A DNA stretch of 64,000 bases from NCBI GenBank assembly GCA_030065015.1, contig JASJDU010000002.1, positions 78,615 to 142,614 on the forward strand. Reading direction: 5' to 3'. The position numbers were made by a program, and so were the translations under genes. The stretch comes from Candidatus Caenarcanales bacterium. Its GTDB lineage: Bacteria > Cyanobacteriota > Vampirovibrionia > Caenarcaniphilales > Caenarcanaceae. The notes beneath the pieces were generated by a model that was not told the DNA's origin, ran no database searches, and saw only the letters and a program-made list of their open reading frames with translations. Position 1 is the first letter of the stretch; the number at the start of each line of letters is the position of its first letter. This document shows, one piece after another, positions 17,265-25,120 of this stretch.

Positions 17265-18476
17265 ATGAGTAAATTTAAGAAAGTTGTTTTAGCTTATTCC
17301 GGTGGTTTAGACACATCTATATCGATACAGTGGCTTCTGGAAAATAGAGCTGAAGAAGTTATTGCCGTAGCGGTTGATCTTGGGCAAAAAGAAGATCTAG
17401 AAGCTGTAAGGCAAAAAGCTCTAAAAGTAGGAGCCTCACAAGCATTTGTAATTGATGCTCGAAAGGAATTCGTAGAAAACTTTGTTTGGCCAAGCCTAAA
17501 AGCAAATGCAACTTATGAATTCAATTACCCTCTAGCAACAGCTATAGGGCGACCACTCATAGCTAAAGTACTAAATGATATTGCTTTAAAGACTAACGCA
17601 GATTGTATTGCACACGGTTGTACGGCAAAAGGTAACGATCAGGTGCGTTTTGAAGTTTCATGGCAGGCGTTAAATCCAAATTTAACGGTTATCGCTCCTC
17701 CAAGAGAGTGGGGAGAATTATGCGATCGAGGGAAAGCAATTGATTATGCAGATAAACATGGTATTCCGATAAGTTCAACAAAAAAATCTCCTTACAGTAT
17801 CGATCTGAATCTTTGGGGACGTTCAGTTGAATGTGGTGTTTTGGAAGACCCTTGGGTTGAACCACCTGAAGATGCTTATGCGCTTACCAACCCAGTTGAA
17901 ACTACTCCTAATGAAGCGAAATACATTGAAATTGAATTTCGAGAGGGAGTACCAATAAAGCTCGATGGCGTAGAATATAATGCAATAGAATTGATTGAAG
18001 AACTCAACTCTATTTCTGGACTTCATGGTATAGGGAGAATAGATCAAATAGAAAACCGTTTAGTGGGAATAAAAAGTCGAGAAGTTTATGAAGCACCGGC
18101 AGCGACTGTTTTATTAAAAGCTCACAAGGAGATTGAGTACTTGGTTAATACCAAAGATACAGTTCACTTCAAACAAACAATTGACCAAAAATATTCAGAA
18201 TTGATATACAACGGACTGTGGTTTTCTCCTTTAAGAGAAGCTTTGGATGGTTTTATTGAAAAAACACAAAGAAGGGTTAATGGAACTATAAAACTGAAGC
18301 TTTTTAAAGGTAATTGTGTTGTAGTTGGACGCAAATCAGAGAATGCACTTTATAATCTTGAATTGGCAACATATGATGAAGGGGATGAATTTGATCATTC
18401 AGCAGCACCCGGTTTTATTAAAATCTTTGGTTTGGGAGTGAAAACTTTTTACCAAAGCCAATCTATTTCACAATAA
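17265..18476 (+). CDS. argG: Argininosuccinate synthase
   Basis: ArgG joins citrulline and aspartate with ATP in arginine synthesis. The protein begins MSKFKKVVLAYSGGLDTSI, with the N-type ATP-pyrophosphatase loop SGGLDTS. Typical segments follow: HGCTAKGNDQVRFE, YSIDLNLWGRSVECG, and RIDQIENRLVGIKSREVYE. Its length of about 400 aa is standard. An ATG five codons upstream (17250) is possible, but 17265 matches homologs. It fits with the short N-acetylglutamate synthase at 22524. Confidence 0.97.
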   Translation: MSKFKKVVLAYSGGLDTSISIQWLLENRAEEVIAVAVDLGQKEDLEAVRQKALKVGASQAFVIDARKEFVENFVWPSLKANATYEFNYPLATAIGRPLIAKVLNDIALKTNADCIAHGCTAKGNDQVRFEVSWQALNPNLTVIAPPREWGELCDRGKAIDYADKHGIPISSTKKSPYSIDLNLWGRSVECGVLEDPWVEPPEDAYALTNPVETTPNEAKYIEIEFREGVPIKLDGVEYNAIELIEELNSISGLHGIGRIDQIENRLVGIKSREVYEAPAATVLLKAHKEIEYLVNTKDTVHFKQTIDQKYSELIYNGLWFSPLREALDGFIEKTQRRVNGTIKLKLFKGNCVVVGRKSENALYNLELATYDEGDEFDHSAAPGFIKIFGLGVKTFYQSQSISQ

Positions 18477-18569
18477 TTTGGTTTAGGCAAATAAAAAAGT
18501 TACGCAAACACTTTGATAATCTACAATGTAAATTCTCTAACTAATGGCTAGTTTTCTCAAATAAATACA

Positions 18570-19775
18570 ATGAGTACATCTTTCTCTCCATCTGGTTCAA
18601 GAGACCTTCTACCAACCGACCTGATCAAACAGGAAAAGCTTAGGCATATTCTTATGAGTGTCTTCAAATCTTGGGGATATCAACCTGTTTTACCTCCTAC
18701 TTTAGAAAGTCTTGAAGCTCTGGAAAAAGGCAGACCGCAATTCCTAAAGGAATCGTTCAAGGTCATAGATCGCGATGCCCAACTTTCTGCTCTAAGACCG
18801 GATTTGACACTTCCGATTGCAAGGCTGGCAGCATCAAGATTGAGCTCAGTTGAAAGGCCTCTTCGCTTATGTTATATTGCAAAAGTTTTTAGACAAGACC
18901 TCCATCTAGCCGATGAGAGAAGAGAGATATATCAAGCTGGTATTGAGCTGATTGGAAGTAGCAAGTCGGATAAAATGTTCTCTCCAGAATATATAAATAA
19001 AGCAAATCTCGAGTGTTTGAGCATTCTTTTGGAAGTTTTGGGTAAATCAAATATTAAAAATTACAAAATAGTCCTTAGTCATACGGATTTATGGAAATAC
19101 GCTGGTGAGATATTTCATCGGGTTGAAGAACAACTGGATATGGACTTATCCATAGAATTTGATAATTTAATGCAGAAAGGAAATTTCGTTGAATATACCA
19201 AGGCTGTTAAACATGCAGAGGAGAGATGCATAAAATCGCTCAGCCAGTCTGATGAGCCTAGCGAGTTGAAAGCCTGTTTTGAAAGCAGTACAAAGGAGAG
19301 TCCTTTAAATTATTTGAAGAAAGCTTGTTTTGAACTCACCGGTAAGCCTGTAGATATATTGAATTATTTAGATGATGATTCAGAGCTATATCAAGAATTA
19401 GAAGCAATAACCCAGCTAGAAAAGATCTTTGGTAAAGATAAGTTCATAATTGACTTTACAATGAGGCCAGATTCCCACTATTACACTGGTTTATACTTTG
19501 AAGTGGTTATTCCAAATTCAGGGAAAGCAATTGGTAAAGGTGGAAGATACGATAATCTTATATCCTGTTTTGGTCATCCAGAAACTGCAATTGGATTTTC
19601 GTTACAGATTGATTCACTTCTAAAATATTCAACTGATGAAGAAGAAATCGAATCTCAGGATTCAGAAAGTAAAATAGTTGTTCCCACCCATAATTTATCG
19701 GTTAGCTCAATTATTGAAGCAATAGATCAATCAATTAACCTGAGAAAGAAGCATCCGGTAGTGACGATAGACTAA
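18570..19775 (+). CDS. hisZ: ATP phosphoribosyltransferase regulatory subunit HisZ
   Basis: The 401-aa protein is a HisRS-like paralog. Class II synthetase motifs are visible (LRPDLTLPIARL, YIAKVFRQD, EIYQAGIELIG, GKGGRYDNLI), but no C-terminal anticodon-binding domain is evident. Such proteins act as the regulatory subunit that short-form HisG needs. A short-form HisG is encoded 4 bp downstream, which decides HisZ over HisS. It controls the first step of histidine synthesis, including feedback by histidine. Confidence 0.93.
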   Translation: MSTSFSPSGSRDLLPTDLIKQEKLRHILMSVFKSWGYQPVLPPTLESLEALEKGRPQFLKESFKVIDRDAQLSALRPDLTLPIARLAASRLSSVERPLRLCYIAKVFRQDLHLADERREIYQAGIELIGSSKSDKMFSPEYINKANLECLSILLEVLGKSNIKNYKIVLSHTDLWKYAGEIFHRVEEQLDMDLSIEFDNLMQKGNFVEYTKAVKHAEERCIKSLSQSDEPSELKACFESSTKESPLNYLKKACFELTGKPVDILNYLDDDSELYQELEAITQLEKIFGKDKFIIDFTMRPDSHYYTGLYFEVVIPNSGKAIGKGGRYDNLISCFGHPETAIGFSLQIDSLLKYSTDEEEIESQDSESKIVVPTHNLSVSSIIEAIDQSINLRKKHPVVTID

Positions 19776-19779
19776 ATTC

Positions 19780-20430
19780 ATGTTACAGAAAAAAAATAAA
19801 TATAGAATAGCAATTCCTAAAGGAGCCCTTCTAGATGACTCCAGAAAGCTATTGACTAAAGCTAATATAAGCTTTGAAATGCAGGACAGAAAGCTCATTT
19901 TTGAAACGAGCCAAAAAGATGTAGAGATTTTATTGGTGAAACCAATCGATGTACCAGTTTATGTTGAAAATGGTGCGGCAGACGTTGGCATTGTTGGAAG
20001 TGATGTACTAGGAGAAGAGGAACCAAAAATTTTAACTCTGTTACCATTTTCTTTTGGGTATTGCGAGTTGGTTGTTGCGGTACCAAAAGATGGAAATATT
20101 AAAAAACTTTCTCAAATTCCGGATTATTGTAGAGTAGCCACTAAATTCCCACATTTGGCTAGAAGATTCTTTAGACAAGAGGGAGTACCGGTTGAAATAA
20201 TTGAGTTGAATGGTTCAATTGAAATTGCTCCTTTGACTGGACTTTCGGAAGTGATTGTAGACTTGGTAGCAACCGGCAGGACTCTCAAAGATAATGGTCT
20301 AGTCAGTTTAGAAACAATATCAAAACATTCCGCAAGATTAATTGCTAACAGGGTCAGTTGGCAATTGAATCACCAGTGGATAATTGAATTCATGAGCTTA
20401 CTAACAAGTAAAGAAATAAATAAGGAATGA
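19780..20430 (+). CDS. hisG: ATP phosphoribosyltransferase, short-form catalytic subunit HisG
   Basis: HisG condenses ATP and PRPP, the committed step of histidine synthesis. At 216 aa it is the short form lacking the C-terminal regulatory domain. It has IAIPKGALLDDS, the substrate-binding loop around DVGIVGSDVL, CRVATKFPHLAR, and the PRPP-binding segment IVDLVATGRTLKDNGL. It is four bases after hisZ, so the two subunits should be made together. Other his genes are not in this window. Confidence 0.96.
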   Translation: MLQKKNKYRIAIPKGALLDDSRKLLTKANISFEMQDRKLIFETSQKDVEILLVKPIDVPVYVENGAADVGIVGSDVLGEEEPKILTLLPFSFGYCELVVAVPKDGNIKKLSQIPDYCRVATKFPHLARRFFRQEGVPVEIIELNGSIEIAPLTGLSEVIVDLVATGRTLKDNGLVSLETISKHSARLIANRVSWQLNHQWIIEFMSLLTSKEINKE

Positions 20431-20441
20431 CCCACTAATTT

Positions 20442-20477
20442 TTATAAAAAATAGCCTCTGTTCACAGAAGGCTATTT
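20442..20477 (-). terminator. Bidirectional-type hairpin between hisG and the Cys-rich gene
   Basis: AAATAGCC(T) at 20449-20457 pairs with AGGCTATTT at 20469-20477, and an inner CTG/CAG pair extends the stem. On the minus strand the hairpin is followed by a T-rich run (TTTTTTATAAAAA) and serves the Cys-rich gene ending at 20524. For hisG the downstream side is less T-rich, but the hairpin lies 19 bp after its stop. Confidence 0.75.
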
Positions 20478-20523
20478 CAAACATTTTGAATTTAATATTA
20501 TTTGCTCTATAGCTTTGGAAAGC

Positions 20524-20742
20524 TTAAAGCTTCCACCATTTGTGGGTTTCCACTAGCCCATCTGGACATGCGCTACACTTATCTTTTGGAACACATTGCG
20601 CTTTTGGAGAGCACTTGTCTGGTTTAGGCGCGCATTTATCCTTTGGTGGGCAGCACATTACTTTTGCATTAACCTCTTGAGCGGAAAATCCAAAAACAGA
20701 AGCTAATAGTATTGCAAATGAGAAAATTAGCTTTAATTTCAT
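20524..20742 (-). CDS. Small exported Cys/Lys/Pro-rich protein
   Basis: From ATG 20742 the precursor is 72 aa with a signal peptide (MKLKLIFSFAILLASVFGFSA) and likely cleavage after EVNA. The mature 45 or so residues contain eight Cys in repeated CxPK-type units (CCPPKDKCAPKPDKC, SPKAQCVPKDKC, SACPDG). This suggests a disulfide-knotted or metal-binding peptide outside the inner membrane. No family is recognised. It has its own downstream terminator, so it is an independent transcript. An in-frame start four codons earlier is possible. Confidence 0.75.
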   Translation of the reverse strand: MKLKLIFSFAILLASVFGFSAQEVNAKVMCCPPKDKCAPKPDKCSPKAQCVPKDKCSACPDGLVETHKWWKL

Positions 20743-20987
20743 AAAAAACTCCAATAATTCAATTTAAACTACAACACTAAATGTAATTGATTTAAGTTCT
20801 TTAGAAGTAAGTAATTTATTAACTTTTTGTTTTAAACGCTTAAACTAAATTAATCGAAGGCGTGTTTAATGAAACCTCTTTAGATAAGAGGCTAAGAAAC
20901 TTTTCTATAGTTCATAAGTCTATATGGGGAGCTGAATTCTCTTGCTTCTCTTAATGTAACTTAAATAAATGTGTTTTTTAGCAAATA

Positions 20988-22121
20988 ATGAAATCACTTT
21001 ATAAAAAAACAGTCTTCTTCCCGCTGGATTATAGATTGTGGGTCTATAAACTAATAAGAATCAAACTTTGGTTTCAATTCAAAGTCTTGTTTCCTTTGAA
21101 ACTGTTGTTCTTAGAAATGAATTGTCAGTTTAAAAATATAAATATTGAAAGACTTATAAGTAAGGAGTTTGTGAGTAGGGAATTTGGGAAAAAATTGGTC
21201 CTTTTTGCGTACACAAAAGCCGAAAATATAGAAGGGTTTGTAAAAAGCTTTCTTGATAAAAATCCTAAATTTTCAACTCTCATTCTGTTTTTAATCTTAT
21301 TAGGAGTTGCTCCACTTTTTTCTCAATGCATAACAAGAACAAATACTTATCTTGAAAGCCTTACAAGCAAAAAAATAAAAACTATTCTCAAAGATGGAAG
21401 AAGGATGAATGAAGCGGGAAAAATAAAAGGAGCTTTACTGCAATATCAAAAGGCTTTTTTTTTGAGACCTACAGAGTTTGCTTCCAATTTAGAATTGTCG
21501 CTATTTTACTTAAAGCATAATAACTTTTCACTTTTACAAAAACACATTGAGTTTTTAAAACTTTTATATCCTGATAAGATACGTGTTCAAGCATTAACAG
21601 CAATAGATAATCTGTATCAGGGAAGTTATGCTAATGCCGAAGAGGGTTTGAAACTGGTTAAAAGCCTTGGGCTGAATGATGATTGGGTAATAGAAGCATA
21701 TGCAATTTCATTAATTGCAAACAAGAAAACTCAAAGTGCATCTAAGTTAGCCGGCTGGCCAAATGATTGTGAAGCTAATTCTGTTTCTCATAGTTTATGT
21801 ATGAAAAGAATTGCAAATTGGCATTCGGAGGTTAAAGAAATTAAAAATAGAATGCAGAAATGTCCAATTGGCTCAAAAAATGAATTGCATTATCATAAAG
21901 AAAGAGAACTAATTTATCTCGGAGAATCTTTAAGAAGTTTGAGAAGGGCTATTGAAAGTGAAACTGATGGTTTTTATAAGCTTTATCTAATAAAAGATTA
22001 CTTTTATACAAAAGATAATCTAAAAAAAATACATTCACGGTTTTCGAGGGATAAATACCTTGATGAGAATAATGCTGCTCATACTCAATTAACTCAGAAG
22101 GAAAGGAGTTTCAAAATTTAG
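20988..22121 (+). CDS. Membrane-anchored TPR-like protein, function unknown
   Basis: The 377-aa protein has a basic, aromatic N-terminal region of about 90 residues and one clear membrane segment at about 95-112 (LILFLILLGVAPLF). The rest is helical with TPR-like content: ALLQYQKAFFLRPTEFASN and the following pair fit tetratricopeptide spacing. Six cysteines occur after the helical part. The most likely layout is a single-pass anchor with an outward-facing repeat domain. The gene ends 11 bp inside the 3' end of yraN on the other strand. Not recognised beyond this. Confidence 0.65.
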   Translation: MKSLYKKTVFFPLDYRLWVYKLIRIKLWFQFKVLFPLKLLFLEMNCQFKNINIERLISKEFVSREFGKKLVLFAYTKAENIEGFVKSFLDKNPKFSTLILFLILLGVAPLFSQCITRTNTYLESLTSKKIKTILKDGRRMNEAGKIKGALLQYQKAFFLRPTEFASNLELSLFYLKHNNFSLLQKHIEFLKLLYPDKIRVQALTAIDNLYQGSYANAEEGLKLVKSLGLNDDWVIEAYAISLIANKKTQSASKLAGWPNDCEANSVSHSLCMKRIANWHSEVKEIKNRMQKCPIGSKNELHYHKERELIYLGESLRSLRRAIESETDGFYKLYLIKDYFYTKDNLKKIHSRFSRDKYLDENNAAHTQLTQKERSFKI

Positions 22122-22509
22122 AATTCTCCAATAAGTCCCATAAGTTTACGTTTTCAATATGATCTACTATGCTTTCACCGGACAATTTGTCTTCACAGAC
22201 TACAACAACATCAAAGCGATTTTTGGGGCTGTAAATTCTTTTTTTCTCCAGGTGATCTAGATAAGTTCGCATACAAAACATTAATTTCTTCGCTTTCCAG
22301 GGAGTTATTGAATTCAAGGCATCTTCATAGGCATGGTTTGAAGAACGCCCCTTCACCTCAATGAAGATATAATTTTTATCTTTTTTACATACTAAATCGA
22401 GCTCACCGTGATTACCCGCATGCCAGTTGCGTTCTACAATTGAATACCCTTTAGAATGCAGATATCTTTCTGCAAGATGTTCGTATTTTTGTCCTTTTTC
22501 CCAGTTCAT
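22111..22509 (-). CDS. YraN/UPF0102 nuclease-fold protein
   Basis: The 132-aa protein carries the UPF0102 signature: GQKYEHLAERYL, GNHGELDLVCK, YIFIEVKGRSS, and RFDVVVV. GELD...EVK forms a restriction-endonuclease-like (PD-(D/E)xK) core. The cellular role of the family is unsettled. The gene is squeezed between two plus-strand genes, overlapping the 3' end of the TPR-like gene by 11 bp. Its start is only 14 bp from that of the divergent acetyltransferase gene. Confidence 0.92.
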   Translation of the reverse strand: MNWEKGQKYEHLAERYLHSKGYSIVERNWHAGNHGELDLVCKKDKNYIFIEVKGRSSNHAYEDALNSITPWKAKKLMFCMRTYLDHLEKKRIYSPKNRFDVVVVCEDKLSGESIVDHIENVNLWDLLENSKF

Positions 22510-22523
22510 TCGATAATTAAATC

Positions 22524-23024
22524 ATGAAACAGCAAGATTACAAAATCATAAAGCCTGTTGCTGGTGATGTTGATGAAGTTTGGGGGCTCATTAACTACTT
22601 TGCAGAAACAAGTCAAGAACTATTACCAAGAAACAGAAACCAAATTTTAGAACAACTCCTAAGTTTTTGGATTGCGAAAAAAGTGAACTCAAAAGGCTCT
22701 CAAAAAGAAGAAGTTATAGGATGCTCTTCTCTACATATATGGACAAATAATCTTTCGGAGATAAAAAGTCTTGCGGTCAAGCAGGAATGCCAAGGAAAAG
22801 GAATTGGAAAAAAGTTAATTGATAAATGCATAGAAGATGCAAAGAATCTTGGACAGAGAGAAATTTTTGCTTTGACTTTTAGACCTGCATTTTTCTATAA
22901 ACAAGGCTTTAGAGAAACTAGCAAAGATAATTTGCCGCATAAAGTTTGGAACGAATGTATCCATTGCCCCAAACTTCTCACTTGTGGAGAAGTACCGGTA
23001 ATATTTAGTCTAAATGATGTTTAA
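22524..23024 (+). CDS. GNAT N-acetyltransferase, short N-acetylglutamate synthase type
   Basis: The 166-aa protein has the GNAT acetyl-CoA loop QGKGIGKKLID preceded by IKSLAVKQE, and a C-terminal Cys cluster (KVWNECIHCPKLLTCGE). That Cys-containing tail, with PHKVW, is typical of stand-alone short ArgA-like enzymes that acetylate glutamate in arginine synthesis, rather than generic GNATs. argG at 17265 is consistent with an arginine pathway. Substrate specificity is inferred from the tail. Confidence 0.8.
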   Translation: MKQQDYKIIKPVAGDVDEVWGLINYFAETSQELLPRNRNQILEQLLSFWIAKKVNSKGSQKEEVIGCSSLHIWTNNLSEIKSLAVKQECQGKGIGKKLIDKCIEDAKNLGQREIFALTFRPAFFYKQGFRETSKDNLPHKVWNECIHCPKLLTCGEVPVIFSLNDV

Positions 23025-23248
23025 GCTTGGAAGCAATTAACAATATTTTGCATTCAAAACCAAGCCCTTTTTCCGCAACATCTTTCCTCTAAAGAAGAAA
23101 ATAATCTTTTGAAACCAAAGGTATAAGTTCTGTGAGTTTTATGAAATTGTGTGAATTTTATATAGCGTTTTGAATAGCATATAGACTTATTAAAAACAAC
23201 TATATGTTATATTAGATCACTGTCATTTTTATTATTTTGACCTTCTTC

Positions 23249-23467
23249 ATGTCCAATAAATCAAAGCCATCTATAGTTAAGTTAATAAACTATTTAAAGG
23301 ATGTTCAAAGAGAAAGTAAGCAAATTTCTTGGCCACCTTTTAATTTGGCTTCGTTTCAATTTATAGTGGTAATTGTGTTATCGGCGTTGATTACCATTTT
23401 ATTGTATTTCATTGATATTGGATTTAAAGTTGGTATTGGAGCATTAAAAGAAACGATTATTAAATGA
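23249..23467 (+). CDS. secE: Preprotein translocase subunit SecE
   Basis: SecE is the small essential subunit of SecYEG. The 72-aa form has a short cytoplasmic amphipathic part (YLKDVQRESKQISWPP, the conserved E..KI.WP motif) and one membrane helix (FIVVIVLSALITILLYFI). ATG 23249 starts MSNKSKPS. It overlaps nusG by four bases (ATGA at 23464-23467), the standard secE-nusG pairing. The usual downstream rplKAJL-rpoBC genes do not follow here. Confidence 0.95.
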   Translation: MSNKSKPSIVKLINYLKDVQRESKQISWPPFNLASFQFIVVIVLSALITILLYFIDIGFKVGIGALKETIIK

Positions 23468-24054
23468 GCGACATAGAACAACAAGAAATAAAATCTGCCA
23501 AGAAAAATTTAACTAAAGATGGAGCCGGATGGTATGTGGTTTACACAATGGGCCACGAAGATAAGGTTCGTCAACAAATCTTAAAAAGAGCCGAGAATAT
23601 GGGAGTTAAGGATGAAATCCTTGAAGTCTATGTCCCGAAGAAATCGGTTACCAAAATAAAAAGTGGCAAGAGAGTTGAGCAAAATCAACCTCGCTATCAA
23701 AGATATATATTTGTCAATATGATTCTTGACGATACTACCTATAGAGTAGTACGTCATACGCCTGGTGTTCTAGACATAATCGATAAACCTCTATCCAATG
23801 TAGAAGTTGCTAGGTTGTTTGGACGAATTTCAAAAAGAAAAGCTGATGATGAGTCTACTGTAACTGAATTCAAAGTTGATTTCCAAGAAGGAGATGAAGT
23901 TAGAGTGGAAGGTGGTGCTTTTGATGGATTTACAGGTAAAGCAGAATCTATTGATTTAGACCACGGCAAAGTAACTGTTATGGTGAGCGTTTTTGGAAGA
24001 TTTACCCCTGTTGATTTAACAATTGATCAAGTACATCCTGTTGTTCAATATTAA
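23464..24054 (+). CDS. nusG: Transcription elongation/antitermination factor NusG
   Basis: The 196-aa protein contains the NGN domain (WYVVYTMGHEDKVRQQI, RYIFVNM, VRHTPGVLDI) and a C-terminal KOW domain (FQEGDEVRVEGGAFDGFTG). It binds RNA polymerase to suppress pausing and links to Rho or ribosomes. Coupled to secE by an ATGA overlap. The next gene is a LuxR regulator rather than ribosomal protein L11. Confidence 0.97.
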   Translation: MSDIEQQEIKSAKKNLTKDGAGWYVVYTMGHEDKVRQQILKRAENMGVKDEILEVYVPKKSVTKIKSGKRVEQNQPRYQRYIFVNMILDDTTYRVVRHTPGVLDIIDKPLSNVEVARLFGRISKRKADDESTVTEFKVDFQEGDEVRVEGGAFDGFTGKAESIDLDHGKVTVMVSVFGRFTPVDLTIDQVHPVVQY

Positions 24055-24197
24055 ATTAATTCTTCATGCAAACAAAGCAGTGAAAATAAAACGAGAAGTT
24101 TCTTAGATTGCAGTTTTTTGTCAGATTAACTGGTCATAGCAAGTTTAATTTTTTTTAAGATTTGCTAGAAACAAAAATTCTAGTGGAATAAAAAAAA

Positions 24198-24228
24198 TGT
24201 CCAATTAGGTGTTTCCCGATTTTGGACA
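24198..24228. promoter_or_regulatory. Inverted repeat upstream of the LuxR gene
   Basis: TGTCCAA (24198-24204) and TTGGACA (24222-24228) form perfect 7-bp arms around 17 bp, ending 25 bp before the TTG start. The arm centres are 24 bp apart, too wide for a compact hairpin terminator. It could be an operator, possibly for the LuxR protein itself. No binding evidence beyond symmetry. Confidence 0.45.
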
Positions 24229-24253
24229 GAGAAAACACTAGGGGGTACTTACT

Positions 24254-25036
24254 TTGTATCAAGACGCAAAAATTATCAAATCTATACTATGGGGCCAACG
24301 TTTTAGTGGCTTGCCCACAGAGCAGTTAATTCCAGTTAATCTTGGCGCTAGAATTCATTCAATTAGGGCAATTTCGCGTGAAATTTTAATTGAACAGACC
24401 TTCTGCATAAGGCCAGACTTATTAATATTTGAGACAGAGACACCCGGTGAAAAATCTTGGTCACAGCTAATAAACTTTTTAAAGTCAAAATCTTTGGAAA
24501 CGGGTCTAATTGCAATTGTCAATGAAGCTGATTCAGAAGTCATAAAGGATTTAGCTGCCGCAAGAGTGGATAGCATAATTAAGCAAGATCGTATTCACCT
24601 TGAATTGCCTTATGCAATAAGAGCATTTCAAAAAGATGAAACCTTTTTAAACCCTCAAGTAGCTAAAATTCTCTGTTCATTCATTCAAAATCAAACATCA
24701 ACTCAACCTCAAAAAGACAGAGGTTTGCTCACAACTCTTACCAATCGGGAGCTAGAAGTTCTTGCCTGCCTAACACAAGGTTTGAATTATAAGTCAATTG
24801 CCAAAAGACTTTTTGTAAGTGATTCAACGGTAAAAACTCACGTAAATAACATATTCACAAAGCTAAATGTAAATGACCGAACTCAGGCGGTACTTTATGG
24901 ATTGAGACATGGAATTGATCAGATGGCAGCCGATATTTTCCAAAGAATTGAAGCTAGTCACGCTAATCCTGATAGTTTTTCTAGTCCACAATCTGCTTCA
25001 TACTCACAACAATCCTTTCAACCAAGATTTATATAG
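24254..25036 (+). CDS. LuxR-family regulator with a pseudo-receiver domain
   Basis: The 260-aa protein has a receiver-like domain (about 1-130) and a C-terminal GerE/LuxR helix-turn-helix (LTNRELEVLACLTQGLNYKSIA, SDSTVKTHVNNI). In the receiver, the phosphoacceptor position reads PDLLIFETETPG, with Glu60 instead of Asp. The acidic pair after strand 1 is missing, while the conserved Lys is kept (SIIKQD). Phosphorylation is therefore unlikely, and Glu could mimic the active state. Start is TTG at 24254, supported by an AGGGGG Shine-Dalgarno with 8-9 nt spacing. A Ser/Gln-rich tail ends the protein. Targets are unknown. Confidence 0.85.
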   Translation: MYQDAKIIKSILWGQRFSGLPTEQLIPVNLGARIHSIRAISREILIEQTFCIRPDLLIFETETPGEKSWSQLINFLKSKSLETGLIAIVNEADSEVIKDLAAARVDSIIKQDRIHLELPYAIRAFQKDETFLNPQVAKILCSFIQNQTSTQPQKDRGLLTTLTNRELEVLACLTQGLNYKSIAKRLFVSDSTVKTHVNNIFTKLNVNDRTQAVLYGLRHGIDQMAADIFQRIEASHANPDSFSSPQSASYSQQSFQPRFI

Positions 25037-25050
25037 AGTTAATGAGAATA

Positions 25051-25081
25051 CTTGGAAATAGCTTCTAAAACTATTTCCAAG
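25051..25081. terminator. Perfect hairpin between convergent luxR and pepA genes
   Basis: CTTGGAAATAG (25051-25061) pairs perfectly with CTATTTCCAAG (25071-25081) around a 9-nt loop. Neither side has a strong T-tract, so it may act as an RNA-stabilising 3' hairpin or a weak bidirectional terminator for the two converging genes. Confidence 0.55.
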
Positions 25082-25120
25082 GAGAGTGAGCCGTAAAGTA
25101 AGAGAAGATAGTGTAATAAT

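Noticed and set aside
18570-19775. Histidyl-tRNA synthetase
   Set aside because: It lacks a C-terminal anticodon domain and is next to short-form HisG, so HisZ fits better.
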